A stretch of 64,000 bases of DNA, from contig CM077159.1 of assembly GCA_039583875.1 (NCBI GenBank), positions 98,879,707 through 98,943,706 on the forward strand, given 5' to 3'. Every line of letters begins with the position of its first letter. Within the stretch, counting starts at the first letter, position 1. A program made the position numbers and the translations under genes. The notes under the pieces are model-generated. The model ran no database searches and was not told where the DNA came from. It was given only the letters and a program-made list of their open reading frames with translations. This document shows, one piece after another, positions 11,031-19,914 of the stretch. Source of the stretch: Platanthera guangdongensis (Eukaryota > Streptophyta > Magnoliopsida > Asparagales > Orchidaceae).

Positions 11031-11989
11031 GAGGAGCCGGTGGAGAAATTGGCAAAGCTTTATGTGGATAACATAGTACGGCTTCATGGTGTGCCCCGCA
11101 GCATCGTGAGTGACCGAGATGGGCGGTTCACGTCCAATGATTGGAGGCTTGTGCAGCAAATGTTGGGAACGAAGCTGAAGTTCAGCACAGCCTTCCATCT
11201 GCAAACGGATGGGCAGACCGAGAGGGTCAATAGAACTATGGAAGACATGCTCCGCATGTGTGTCTTGGATTTCGGAAAGCAATGGGAAGACCACCTTTAT
11301 TTGGTGGAGTTTGCATACAACAATAGCTACCAAGCGAGTATTCTGATGGCGCCTTTCGAGGCCCTATATGGTAGAAAATGTCGCACGTCGTTGTCTTGGT
11401 TGGAAACGGGTGAGTCAAGGTTGTATAAGCGATCGGAAGTGGAGGATGCTACTTCTTTGGTGAGAACCATTCGGGAGAGGTTGCTTATCGCTCAGGACCG
11501 GCAAGCAAAGTACTATAATGCCAAGCACAGGAATGTGGAGTTCACTGTGGGCGATTATGTATACTTAAAGATCAAGCTGTTCAAGGGTGTCTCGCGGGTG
11601 TGGCGATTGAAAAAGCTAAGCCCGAGATACCTTGGACCGTTTAAGGTTCTGGAGCGAGTTGGTGAAGCGGCCTATCGGTTGAAGCTTTCAGTGGAGCTAA
11701 GTTGTTTACATGATGCATTCCACATTTTGGTGCTTCGGAAGGCGATGCAAGAGCCTACGCTAGTGATCGAGGTTGATCAAGTGCCGGTGGATAGTGGGCT
11801 AACGACAAAGGTCAAGCACGTGCGGATTGAGGACTCGGAGGTCAAGCGGCTGCGCAATAAAGAGATCAGGATGGTCAAGGTCCGGTGGGACAATTGCGGT
11901 CGTGAGGAGCTCTCTTGGGAGTGAGAGCAGACTATGCTTGACGAGTATCCGGAGTTGTTCCGCTCAGGTACAAATTTTGGTTTTGTACA
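11030..11989 (+). pseudogene. Ty3/gypsy integrase, C-terminal part (element G1)
   Basis: An open frame to 11924 encodes the second half of a gypsy integrase: [17 protein letters not shown], the catalytic Asp in [23 protein letters not shown] with the catalytic Glu region, then the [18 protein letters not shown] chromovirus-type C-terminal GPY/F module. The N-terminal zinc finger and first Asp are missing, cut off at the junction with M1 near 11030. The TGA at 11922-11924 looks like CGA to TGA, because the frame continues to LDEYPELFRS. Element 2 is inserted at 11989; the gypsy tail resumes at 24590. Confidence 0.88.
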
Positions 11990-12132
11990 TGTTGGGTACA
12001 TTGGTTTAAATGTACCTGATTTGAAGAAGCCTCACCCAACTCAATGATATATATCAAAATGTATTTGATGTGTTTTTGAGTTACTTGTGTAGGTTAAGTA
12101 TTTGCAGGACTGAAGCAAAAATTTCTAAGTCC

Positions 12133-13020
12133 ATGTGTCGACACCCAGAGGGAAAGTGTCGACACTTAAGAAGACTTGTGTCGACACCCAGACAAGCAGT
12201 GTCGACACTTGGAGTCATTGTGTCGACACCTGGGATGCAGAGTCGACACCAGACACAAAGTGTCGACACAAGGAGCTGTGTCGACACTCAGTGAAGAAAA
12301 GTGCAGTAAAGCTGGGTCGACACTTAACAGCAGTCTCGACACCCAGTGAAGCTGTGTCTACACCAGAAAGTGTCGACACTTGGAGATGTGTCGACACTCA
12401 GCAAAAGTCAGCAGAGACTAAGGTAAAGTGTCGACACCAAGAACAATGTGTCGACACTCAACAGAAGAGTCAGCACTTGAAGTAAGTGTCGACACCAAGA
12501 ACAATGTGTCGACACTCAGCTGAAGACTCAACACTTGAAGAAAGTGTCGACACATGGAGCTGTGTCGACACTTAGCAAAGAACAGAAAGATCGACAAAAT
12601 ATTCTAAGTACAAGTGTCGACACTAAGGAGATGTGTCGACACTCAGCTGAAGTCTCAACAGAAGAATCAAGTGTCGACACAAGGAGCTGTGTCGACACTC
12701 AACAAGTATCAACATAGAAGACTATGTGTCGACACCAAGAAGCAGTGTCGACACTTGACAGATTCAACACATAAAGATGTGTCGACACAAAGGACATGTG
12801 TCGACACTTAGAAGAATTCGGCAAAAGATAGAAGATCAAGTACTTGTGTCGACACTCAATTTCAGTGTCGACACATGTAGAAGAAACTGTGTCGAGACAT
12901 AGAATCTACAACACAAGGAGTTGTGTCGACACCTTGTAGACTTGTGTCGACACTTACACAACATGTGTCGACACTTGGTCTATAAGTGTCGACACTTAAA
13001 GACAGAAAGTCTCGACACTT
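12133..13020 (+). repeat. GTGTCGACAC palindrome array, 5' LTR of element 2
   Basis: I count about 29 perfect GTGTCGACAC sites plus several one-base variants in 890 bp, spaced about 17-40 bp. Many extend to the 12-bp palindrome AGTGTCGACACT. Sites stop about 130 bp upstream of the TATA box. Variants such as GTCTCGAC or GGGTCGAC are isolated. The long apparent ORFs across the array, on both strands, are by-products of its low complexity. Confidence 0.95.
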
Positions 13021-13067
13021 TCAGACAGTTAGAGAACTTTCAAGAATTGACTGGATGACTTGACAGC

Positions 13068-13160
13068 TGCCGTTCCAGCCGGTCTACAGCACCTGTCAGA
13101 GATGTCAGAATTCAGTTATGGACCGGTCCAGCCGGTTACCATGGAGAAGGCCTATAAATA
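13068..13160 (+). promoter_or_regulatory. Proximal promoter and TATA box of element 2
   Basis: CCTATAAATAGG at 13151-13162 is a standard plant TATA box (core 13153-13160). Upstream lie CTGTCAGAGATGTCAGA and two CCGGT motifs in inverted arrangement (GGACCGGTCCAGCCGGTTACC region). This block is conserved in elements A and 3, whose arrays differ in detail. The 3' LTR copy has its TATA at 23673-23680. Confidence 0.75.
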
Positions 13161-13611
13161 GGCTCATGCAGTCTACAGAAACTGTTGTTGAAGTTGTTGA
13201 AGCAATTCAAGGAAGTGGTTCACAGAGTTGTTTCAGTTATTTGATCAAGTATCAAATCAAGAAGACCTAGTTGTCCAAGTGCAGATCTAAGAAGTTGGAG
13301 AGAGAGGGCTCCATCCAAGAAATCAGCCATTGGAACTAGGCTGAGAAGAAGGATTCAGATTCATTCTGGATCTTAAGAAGCAGAGGTCAAGGATTAACTG
13401 CAGAAGGAATCAGTCTTATTCAGTTCTACTTTCAAGAAGCTTTGAAGAAAGCTAAGTCAGATTGAATCCAGCTGAGTTCTTCCAAGAACTCATCAAGAAA
13501 CTCACAACTCCCCTCTCTTGTCTTTGGGTTGTTGAGTTAATATTTGTAAAATCATTTTTATCTTGTAGGATCCTTTGGATCTGAGTGATTGTAAGCCTGA
13601 AATTATAAAGG

Positions 13612-13752
13612 CTGAGGGTAGGGCTTGAGAGCCTGAGTGTAGGAGATTGAAATCTCTGAGTGTAGGCCTTGTTGGCTGAGTGTAGGCCTTGTTGGCTGAG
13701 TGTAGGCCTTGTTGGCTGAGTGTAGGCCTTTGTGGCTGAGTGTAGGCTTTGT
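13612..13752 (+). repeat. Tandem repeat of GCTGAGTGTAGGCCTTGTTG, R/U5 of element 2
   Basis: Four to five copies of a 20-bp unit in direct tandem, repeated in the 3' LTR at about 24172-24272. Looser versions (GAGTTGTAGGCC) occur at the same place in elements A, 3 and 4. It lies downstream of the TATA box and is probably transcribed. Confidence 0.8.
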
Positions 13753-13865
13753 GGAAAAGCTGAGTTGTAGGGCCTTGGGCCTGAGGTGTAGGAACCAGTT
13801 TGGGTTCTGAGACAGTGGTGAAGTTTGGCCGAATCTAGTACACTGCTAGATAGGCGAAGGGGGAA

Positions 13866-13903
13866 AGTGGATGTACCCAAATCTTGGGGAACCACTATAA
13901 ATC
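13866..13903 (+). promoter_or_regulatory. Conserved LTR block GTGGATGTACCC...GGGGAACCACTATAAAT
   Basis: This block about 170-200 bp before the LTR end is nearly identical in all Sirevirus-type LTRs here: about 2131-2166, 13866, 24386, 39088, 51807 and 58787 on plus, and near 6942-6970 and 34925-34950 on minus. U3 regions of these families are otherwise unrelated, so the block is under constraint. Its role (RNA structure, processing, second TATA) is unknown. Confidence 0.7.
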
Positions 13904-14076
13904 TCTGTGTCTACTGTGCTGTGCTGTGTTTTGCTGTGTATGCTGTGTGAATGCTGTGCAAAAGTATAGTAGATTCTGTGATAGAACTGTTTGCTGCCAT
14001 TAAAGTTTAAAAAGAAATTGGTCACCTGTTCACCCCCCCCCCCCCCTCTAGGTGTTTAGGTACTATATCTTTCAAG

Positions 14077-14089
14077 TGGTATCAGAGCC
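14077..14089 (+). promoter_or_regulatory. Primer binding site, tRNA-iMet type
   Basis: TGGTATCAGAGCC begins two bases after the 5' LTR end. It is complementary to the 3' end of plant initiator tRNA-Met, the usual minus-strand primer of Ty1/copia elements. Confidence 0.93.
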
Positions 14090-14179
14090 AGGTTCCTCAA
14101 AAAGGACTAACAGTCTAAGGAGATCCTGATTGGCAGATTTAGTCTAAGGTAAATTACAGATTCAAGAAAATCAAGAACC

Positions 14180-16226
14180 ATGAGGTTCCTCTGAAAATCA
14201 CAAGGAATTGGGTTCCATGAAATTACATATATGCAGAAAGGAAATCTTTGGGATCTGGAAGGAAAGGGTAAGGTTGTTTATGGAAGTCTCAGACCCTAAG
14301 ATCTACATCACAGTCAAAGAAGGGCCATATGTGCCCATGAAGATATCAGTTCTAGATGCAAATCAGAGAACCCCAAAGGATTTCTCTAAGATGATTAAGG
14401 ATGAGATTGTCCTAGCCACCATGGACAAAAGGGCACAAAACATTATAGTCAGTGTCATAGATGATGCAACTTTTTAGAATCTTATACACTGTAAGACAAC
14501 CAATGAGATGTGGGACACTCTTATTGTGTATATGGAAGGTTCTGAAGAAGTTAGGCAAGATAGAAAATCCTTGCTAAATCAGGAGTATGAAAGTTTTAGA
14601 CAAGGAAAGGGTGATAGCATAACTGAGTGCTATAAGAAGTTCTACAGAATAGTGAATGAACTCATGTCTTATGGAAGAGAGTTCAGCAATTATGAACTAA
14701 ATGACAAGTTCCTAAGATCCCTAACTAAAGATTGGGACACAAAGATTTGTGCCATTAGAGAAATGGCTAAGTTGGGAGAAATTCCTCCACCTACACTATT
14801 TGGCAAGTTATTGTCTTATGAAATGCAGTTGACAGTGAGGAAAGAGGAGGAGAAATCAACAAGAACTGAACACAAGGAAAGAACAGTAGCCTTCAAGACA
14901 GAAGCCTCCAGAAAGTGCAGGAATAAGTCACCAACTCCACCTCCAAAGGCAGTTGAATCAGAGTCAGATGAGTCAGCCAGCACAAAGTCTGAAAGCAGTG
15001 AAAGTGATGAAGACTTTGCTGCCTTCACTAGACACTTTCAGAAATTCTTGAAGAAGAAACAGTGGAGGTCAAGGCCTTCTACTTCACAGGGAAAAGAAGA
15101 CCTATATCAGAATAAAAAGGCCTCAAAGAAGAACAGGAAGAGGACTAAGTCTAGCAAGGCAACTGGATCAAAAATAGTGTGCTATTGCTGCAATAGACAA
15201 GGTCATGTTATTGCAGATTGTCCTGAAAAGAGAAAGGAGTCTAGTGACAGAAAAAAGACTCATTTCAAAAGCAAGAAAGAGAAGTCTTTTGTTGCCAAGA
15301 AGGAGAAGACTCTATCAGATATCTATTCTTCAAAAACTGAGTCTGATGCTGAGGCATACATAGGGCTGTTTGCTGAAGAAGAAGAAGAAGAAGAATTCAT
15401 GCAGATAATGGAGTTTATTTATGAACAAGAAGACAGTCAATGCCAAGGGCTAATGGCTTTGACAGAGAATGACAAAATCCTGGAGCAGCCAGGACCCAGT
15501 AAGGTACAAAGTTCAACTCTAAGCTCAGTTTCTTGTTCTAGTACAGAATCAGATTCATCATCATCTAGTGATGAGAGTGTATCTGAGTCTGAGGAAGATA
15601 TTCATCATCTTATAGATGAATATAAAGTGCTGTTGCAAGCTTACAAGAAAAGCAAGTTCCTAGCCAAAAGTTAGGCAAAGGAAATTGCTGATCTAAAAGC
15701 TGCTGCAACAGATTCTGAGAAGCAATTTGATCAAAAGCTTAATGAGATAGCCAGGCTGAAACACATAACAGTGATTCAGATGGGAACTATCACCTTTAAG
15801 AATGATCAAATCAAGAGTCTGGAGATCAATCTTCAGAAAGAGAGAGAGTTTGTTGCTAGGTTTTCTAAACCTAAGTCAGTGTTACCCATAATTGATGAAT
15901 TTGTTCATCACAAGGGTAAAGCTGGACTGGGTTTTACTAGACCTGCAAGGACTGAGCAGTCCAAGTCCAAGTCCAAGGGCAAAGCCCCAACATTCAACAA
16001 GTCAGCTGTAGATAAGACAGCAAAGATAGTACCTAAGCAAAGGTACAATAAGTTTGAATGTTGGTGCTGTGGCAAAGTTGGCCACTTTGCAATGGACTGT
16101 TGGCACAATGCTTGTGCCAAAGTGAGTACCAAACTACCTGTTGGAAAGCCAGTAGGTAGCTTTGTCAGATTGCAAACTAACAAGTACCAAGGACCCAAGA
16201 ATTCTTTGGGTTCTAAGGTTCATTAA
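14180..16226 (+). pseudogene. gag: Sirevirus gag, element 2
   Basis: The capsid/nucleocapsid protein. The probable ATG at 14180 is followed by a one-base insertion; the true frame runs from about 14184 to TAA 16224-16226, broken by TAG at 14475 and 15672 (both CAG to TAG by comparison with elements 3 and 4). An N-terminal UBN2/gag-like region (IFGIWKERVRLF...) spans to about 14830, followed by a Ser/Asp/Glu-rich linker. Zinc knuckle 1 is CYCCNRQGHVIADC (15180-15221); then come a charged coiled-coil-like stretch and zinc knuckle 2, CWCCGKVGHFAMDC (16059-16100). Two knuckles about 290 residues apart is unlike most copia gags but is shared by all three Sirevirus gags here. Confidence 0.9.
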
Positions 16227-19200
16227 TCTGTTTTGCAGGTGAGTCCAAGTGGCCATACCCCAACATGATACTTGGACAGTGGATGTTCTAGACATATGAC
16301 TGGAACAAGAGGATTACTAAAGGACTACATTCCAATAAAAGATGCTCCAAAAGTAACCTCGGGTGGTTCTGAAAAAGGAATCATCAAAGGATTGGTAACA
16401 TTTCTAGCAACTTGGTTACCATTACTCAAGTGGCTTATGTTAAAGGGTTGAAGCACAACCTAATAAGTATAAGTCAATTAAGTGATGTAGGGTATGACAT
16501 CTCATTTATTAAAAATGGTTGTCATATCAGGAGGTCAACTGATCAAGAGATCATTTTGACTGGTTATAGGAAAAGGAATGTCTATTGCTTAGACATTATG
16601 GTTGAGAACAATGGTTCTCCAGTGTGTCTTGTAGCTGATGAGACAGTCTCTCATTGTGTCAAATGGCACAAGAGGCTTTCCCATCTTAACTACAAGACTA
16701 TTGGCAAACTCTTTAGCAAAGAGTTAGTGAGGAATGGTCCTCAATTTAAGTGTGTTAACGATGGTATTTGCTCAGCTTGTCAAAAGGGCAAGCAGACTAA
16801 ATCCACCTTTAGAAGCATAGAAAACAAAGATGCTGTGAGGTGTTTATACCTCTTGCATATGGATCTCTTTGGTCCAATGCCAGTTCATAGCTTAGGTAGG
16901 AAGGTCTATACCCTTGTAGTTGTAGATGACTACTCAAGGTTTTCCTGGGTGTTCTTCTTAAGACAGAAATCTGAAACACCTAGTGTCTTCTATAGCTTTG
17001 TCAAGCAAATTCAGAATGAACTAAACAGTACAGTGGTCAAGATTAGAAGTGACCATGGTACTAAATTTCAGTCTGATAGCATGACAAAACTATGTGAAGA
17101 ATTTGGGATATTTCAAGAATTCTCTTCACCTAGAACACCTCAGCAAAATGGCATTGCTGAGAGGAAGAATAGGACCTTGATAGAGGCTGGTAGGACCCTA
17201 CTAAGTGATACATCACTGCCAGAGTATTTCTGGGCTGAAGCAGTTAACACTGCATGCCATGTTATAAATAGGGCTACCATCACTAAAGGCCTCAACAAGA
17301 CCCCCTATGAAGTTGTGAAAGGCAGGAAACCAAATCTATCCTACTTCAGGATCTTTGGTTGCAAATGCTTCATACTTAACAATGGGAAGTCTTACTTGAC
17401 TAAGTTTGCTGCCAAGTCCCAAGAGAGAATTTTTGTTGGGTACAGCAACAACAGTAAGGCTTATAGAGTCTACAACTTGACTACACAAGTTGTAGAAGAA
17501 TCTGTGCATGTAGTTTTTGATGAGACTAAACTTATTAACAATGAGTTGTCTAGTACTGTATGCAGCCCCACGGGATTAACTTAGAAGATGGACAAGCTCA
17601 CTATAGAAGAAATACCTGCTACAAGACAGCAAGTAGAAGTCAGTGGCTGTTGTCCAGGGGGAGATCTACATGTGCCAATTGCTGAAGAAGTACAAAGAGT
17701 ACAGCATGATGGAGATGCTGAAGAGGTTCAACCAGAAGTTAGAATGCCTCCAGCCAACAGGCATCTTAGAGATCATCCAGTAGAGCAGATTATTGGAGAT
17801 CCAATACAAGGAGTACAAACCAGGAGCAGAAACATAAATGCAGCAATCTACTCCAGTTTTCTATCTCAAGTTGAACCTAAGAAGTTTGAAGAAGCAATAC
17901 AAGATCCACAGTGGACTGAAGCAATGCAAGAAGAGCTTAATCAGTTCAAGAGGTGCAAGGTCTGGGAACTTGTTCCTAAACCTAAAGACCACAATATAAT
18001 AGGAACCAAGTGGATCTACAGGAATAAGATGGATGAACAAGGGGTCATCATTAAGAATAAAGCAAGACTGGTTGCTAAAGGATATAGGCAAGAAGAAGGT
18101 ATTGACTTTGATCAAACCTTTGCTCCAGTAGCCAGACTGGAAGCCATAAGGATGTTCTTGGCCTATGCAACCTATCAAGGATTCAAGGTTTACCAAATGG
18201 ATGTCAAGTCAGCATTCCTAAATGGTAATCTTAAAGAAGAAGTCTATGTGGAACAGCCTTCAGGTTTTGTTGATCCAACTCTAGCCTCATCATGTCTATA
18301 GACTTAGGAAAGCTTTATATGGGTTAAAGCAAGCCCCTAGGGCTTGGTATGAAACCCTATCTAGTTTCCTCATTGAGAACAAGTTCTCAAGGGGGAAAAT
18401 AGATAAGACTCTATTCCTTAGGGAATCTAGAGGCAAAGTTATACTAGTCCAAATATATGTAGATGACATTATATTTGAGGTCTACTGAAAGCTGCCTTTG
18501 CAAAAAGTTTGCAAAACTGATGCAAGGTCAATTTGAGATGAGTAGTAGGGGAGAGCTGAAGTTTTTCTTGGGTCTCCAAGTTAAACAGACTGAAAGTGGT
18601 TTATCCATATGTTAGTCCAAGTTCACCCTAGAACTCATAAGGAAGTATGGTATGGATTCATCCAGTACCATGAAGACTCCTATGGGGTCAAGTATGTCTC
18701 TTAGCAAGGATGATGCAGGGAAACCTGTAGATGAAACCTTGTATAGAGGGATAGTTGGCTCCCTACTATACTTGACTGCTAGTAGACCAGATATCATGTA
18801 TGCTACATGTGTCTGTGCAAGGTATCAAGTCCTGCCCTAAAGAGTCTCATTTGACAGCAGTCAAAAGAATATTGAGATATCTAAAGGGCACTCCCTATCT
18901 AGGCCTCTGGTACCCTAGGAATGGGGATTTTGAACTAACAGGTTATTCAGATGCAGACTTTACAGGATGCAAAGAAGATAGAAAAAGCACTACTGGAACC
19001 TGTCAATTCCTAGGTGGGAGACTAATTTCATGGAGTAGCAAAAAGCAAACCAGTGTGGCTATCTCCACTGCAGAGTCAGAGTATGTGGCTGCAGGAAGTT
19101 GTTGTGCTCAACTTCTGTGGATACAACATCAGCTAGAGGACTATGGATTTCAAGTAAGTAGAACTCCACTCTTCTGTGATTCTACAAGTGCTATTTCAAT

Positions 19201-19402
19201 AGCTAATAATCCTGTATCCCATAGTGGAACAAAACATATTGAAATTAAATATCATTTTCTTAGGGAGCATGTAGAAAGAGAAGATATTTTATTAGAATAT
19301 GTTAAAACTGATAATCAAGTAGCTGATATGTATACTAAGCCCCTAGAAGAAGCTAAGTTCAATAGATTTAAAATTGAACTAGGAATGATAAACTTAGAGT
19401 AA
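16227..19402 (+). pseudogene. pol: Sirevirus pol (protease-integrase-RT-RNase H), element 2
   Basis: Order is the copia order. Protease: YLDSGCSRHMTGT near 16270, preceded by a TGA where the others have Trp. A one-base deletion near 16385 shifts the frame. Integrase (16412-17584): HKRLSH...CSACQKGK zinc finger, then HMDLFGP, RSDHGTKF and NGIAERKN with the D,D,E residues. A TAG (17582-17584) separates it from [11 protein letters not shown]..., [18 protein letters not shown] (18456-18476), broken by +1 insertions near 18280, 18475 and 18830. RNase H (18800-19402): YSDAD, ESEYVA, CDSTSA and QVADMYTKPL intact to TAA 19400-19402. Confidence 0.93.
16231..16246 (+). promoter_or_regulatory. Overlapping splice acceptor/donor motif at the gag-pol border
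   Basis: TTTTGCAG|GTGAGT (junction 16238/16239) combines a consensus acceptor with a consensus donor, 12 bases after the gag stop and in the zero frame with protease. The equivalent site is TTGTTGCAG|GTGAGT in element 3 (41423/41424) and GATTGTAG|GTATGT in element 4 (61335/61336). Splicing at this border is known for some plant copia elements; here it is inferred from sequence only. Confidence 0.5.
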
Positions 19403-19914
19403 GTTTACAGAATTGAAATTGGCTAAGTAAAAAGGTGTCGACACATAGATAAGTCTATGTCGACACATAATAATGGTGTCGACACTTCAGGAAATAGGTG
19501 TCGACACATCTAGGAAGTTGATGTCGGCACTTCAGAAAATTAGTGTCGACACATGCCAAGTAGGTGTCGACACATCCAAAGTGGTGTCGACACTTAGTAT
19601 TTACTCAGAATTTTCTAAGTAAAGTCTCGACAATGTGTCGAGTTATGTTGTGTCGACACATAATCAAGTGTCGACACATAAAATCTGTTGACTAAACTTG
19701 TGTTGACACATATGTGTCGAGACATTATAAGTCAGTGTCGACACTTATTGCCAGTGTCGACACATTTTAAGTTAGCTGTCCCGCCTGTTCATCTTCAAAA
19801 TCAGAAAGGTATAAATAGGGTTTTGTCTTTGTTTGTCGACACGCTTTCAAAGTTTCGAGACCAAACTTCTGTGTCGACACCTCTCTTCTCTCAAGACAAA
19901 TTCTACAAACCCTA
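19403..19914 (+). promoter_or_regulatory. pol-ORF3 spacer with GTGTCGACAC array and TATA box (putative internal promoter)
   Basis: This 512-bp gap has no ORF. From 19436 to 19770 it carries about a dozen perfect or near-perfect GTGTCGACAC sites, then GGTATAAATAGGG (TATA core 19810-19817), two more sites (about 19834 and 19871), and the ORF3 ATG at 19915 in the context CCCTAATGGCG. TATA to ATG is about 105 bases. The array-TATA-leader order copies the LTR promoter. Element 3 has the same layout at 46890-47371. Promoter function is inferred. Confidence 0.7.

Larger units (their letters stand above)
11990..14074 (+). repeat. 5' LTR of element 2 (2085 bp)
   Basis: Starts TGTTGGGTACATTGG, ends TATATCTTTCA, followed by the PBS. 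Order: palindrome array, TATA box, GTAGGCC repeats, conserved GGGGAACCACTATAAAT block, a run of 14 C near 14034-14047, end. The 5-base length difference from the 3' LTR comes from this C run. Confidence 0.95.

Noticed and set aside
10546..11076. Histidine-rich and valine-rich ORFs
   Set aside because: Out-of-frame readings of the proline-rich M1 segment and its junction with G1.
12133..13020. CRISPR array
   Set aside because: The repeat is only 10-12 bp, spacing is irregular, the DNA is a plant LTR, and no cas genes exist.
13452..13895. 147-codon minus-strand ORF in the element 2 LTR (also 23972-24415)
   Set aside because: Mirror of the GTAGGCCTTGTTGG tandem repeat; present only because the LTR is duplicated.
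14077..14089. tRNA gene fragments
   Set aside because: TGGTATCAGAGCC stretches are primer binding sites directly after LTR ends; no tRNA cloverleaf sequence surrounds them.
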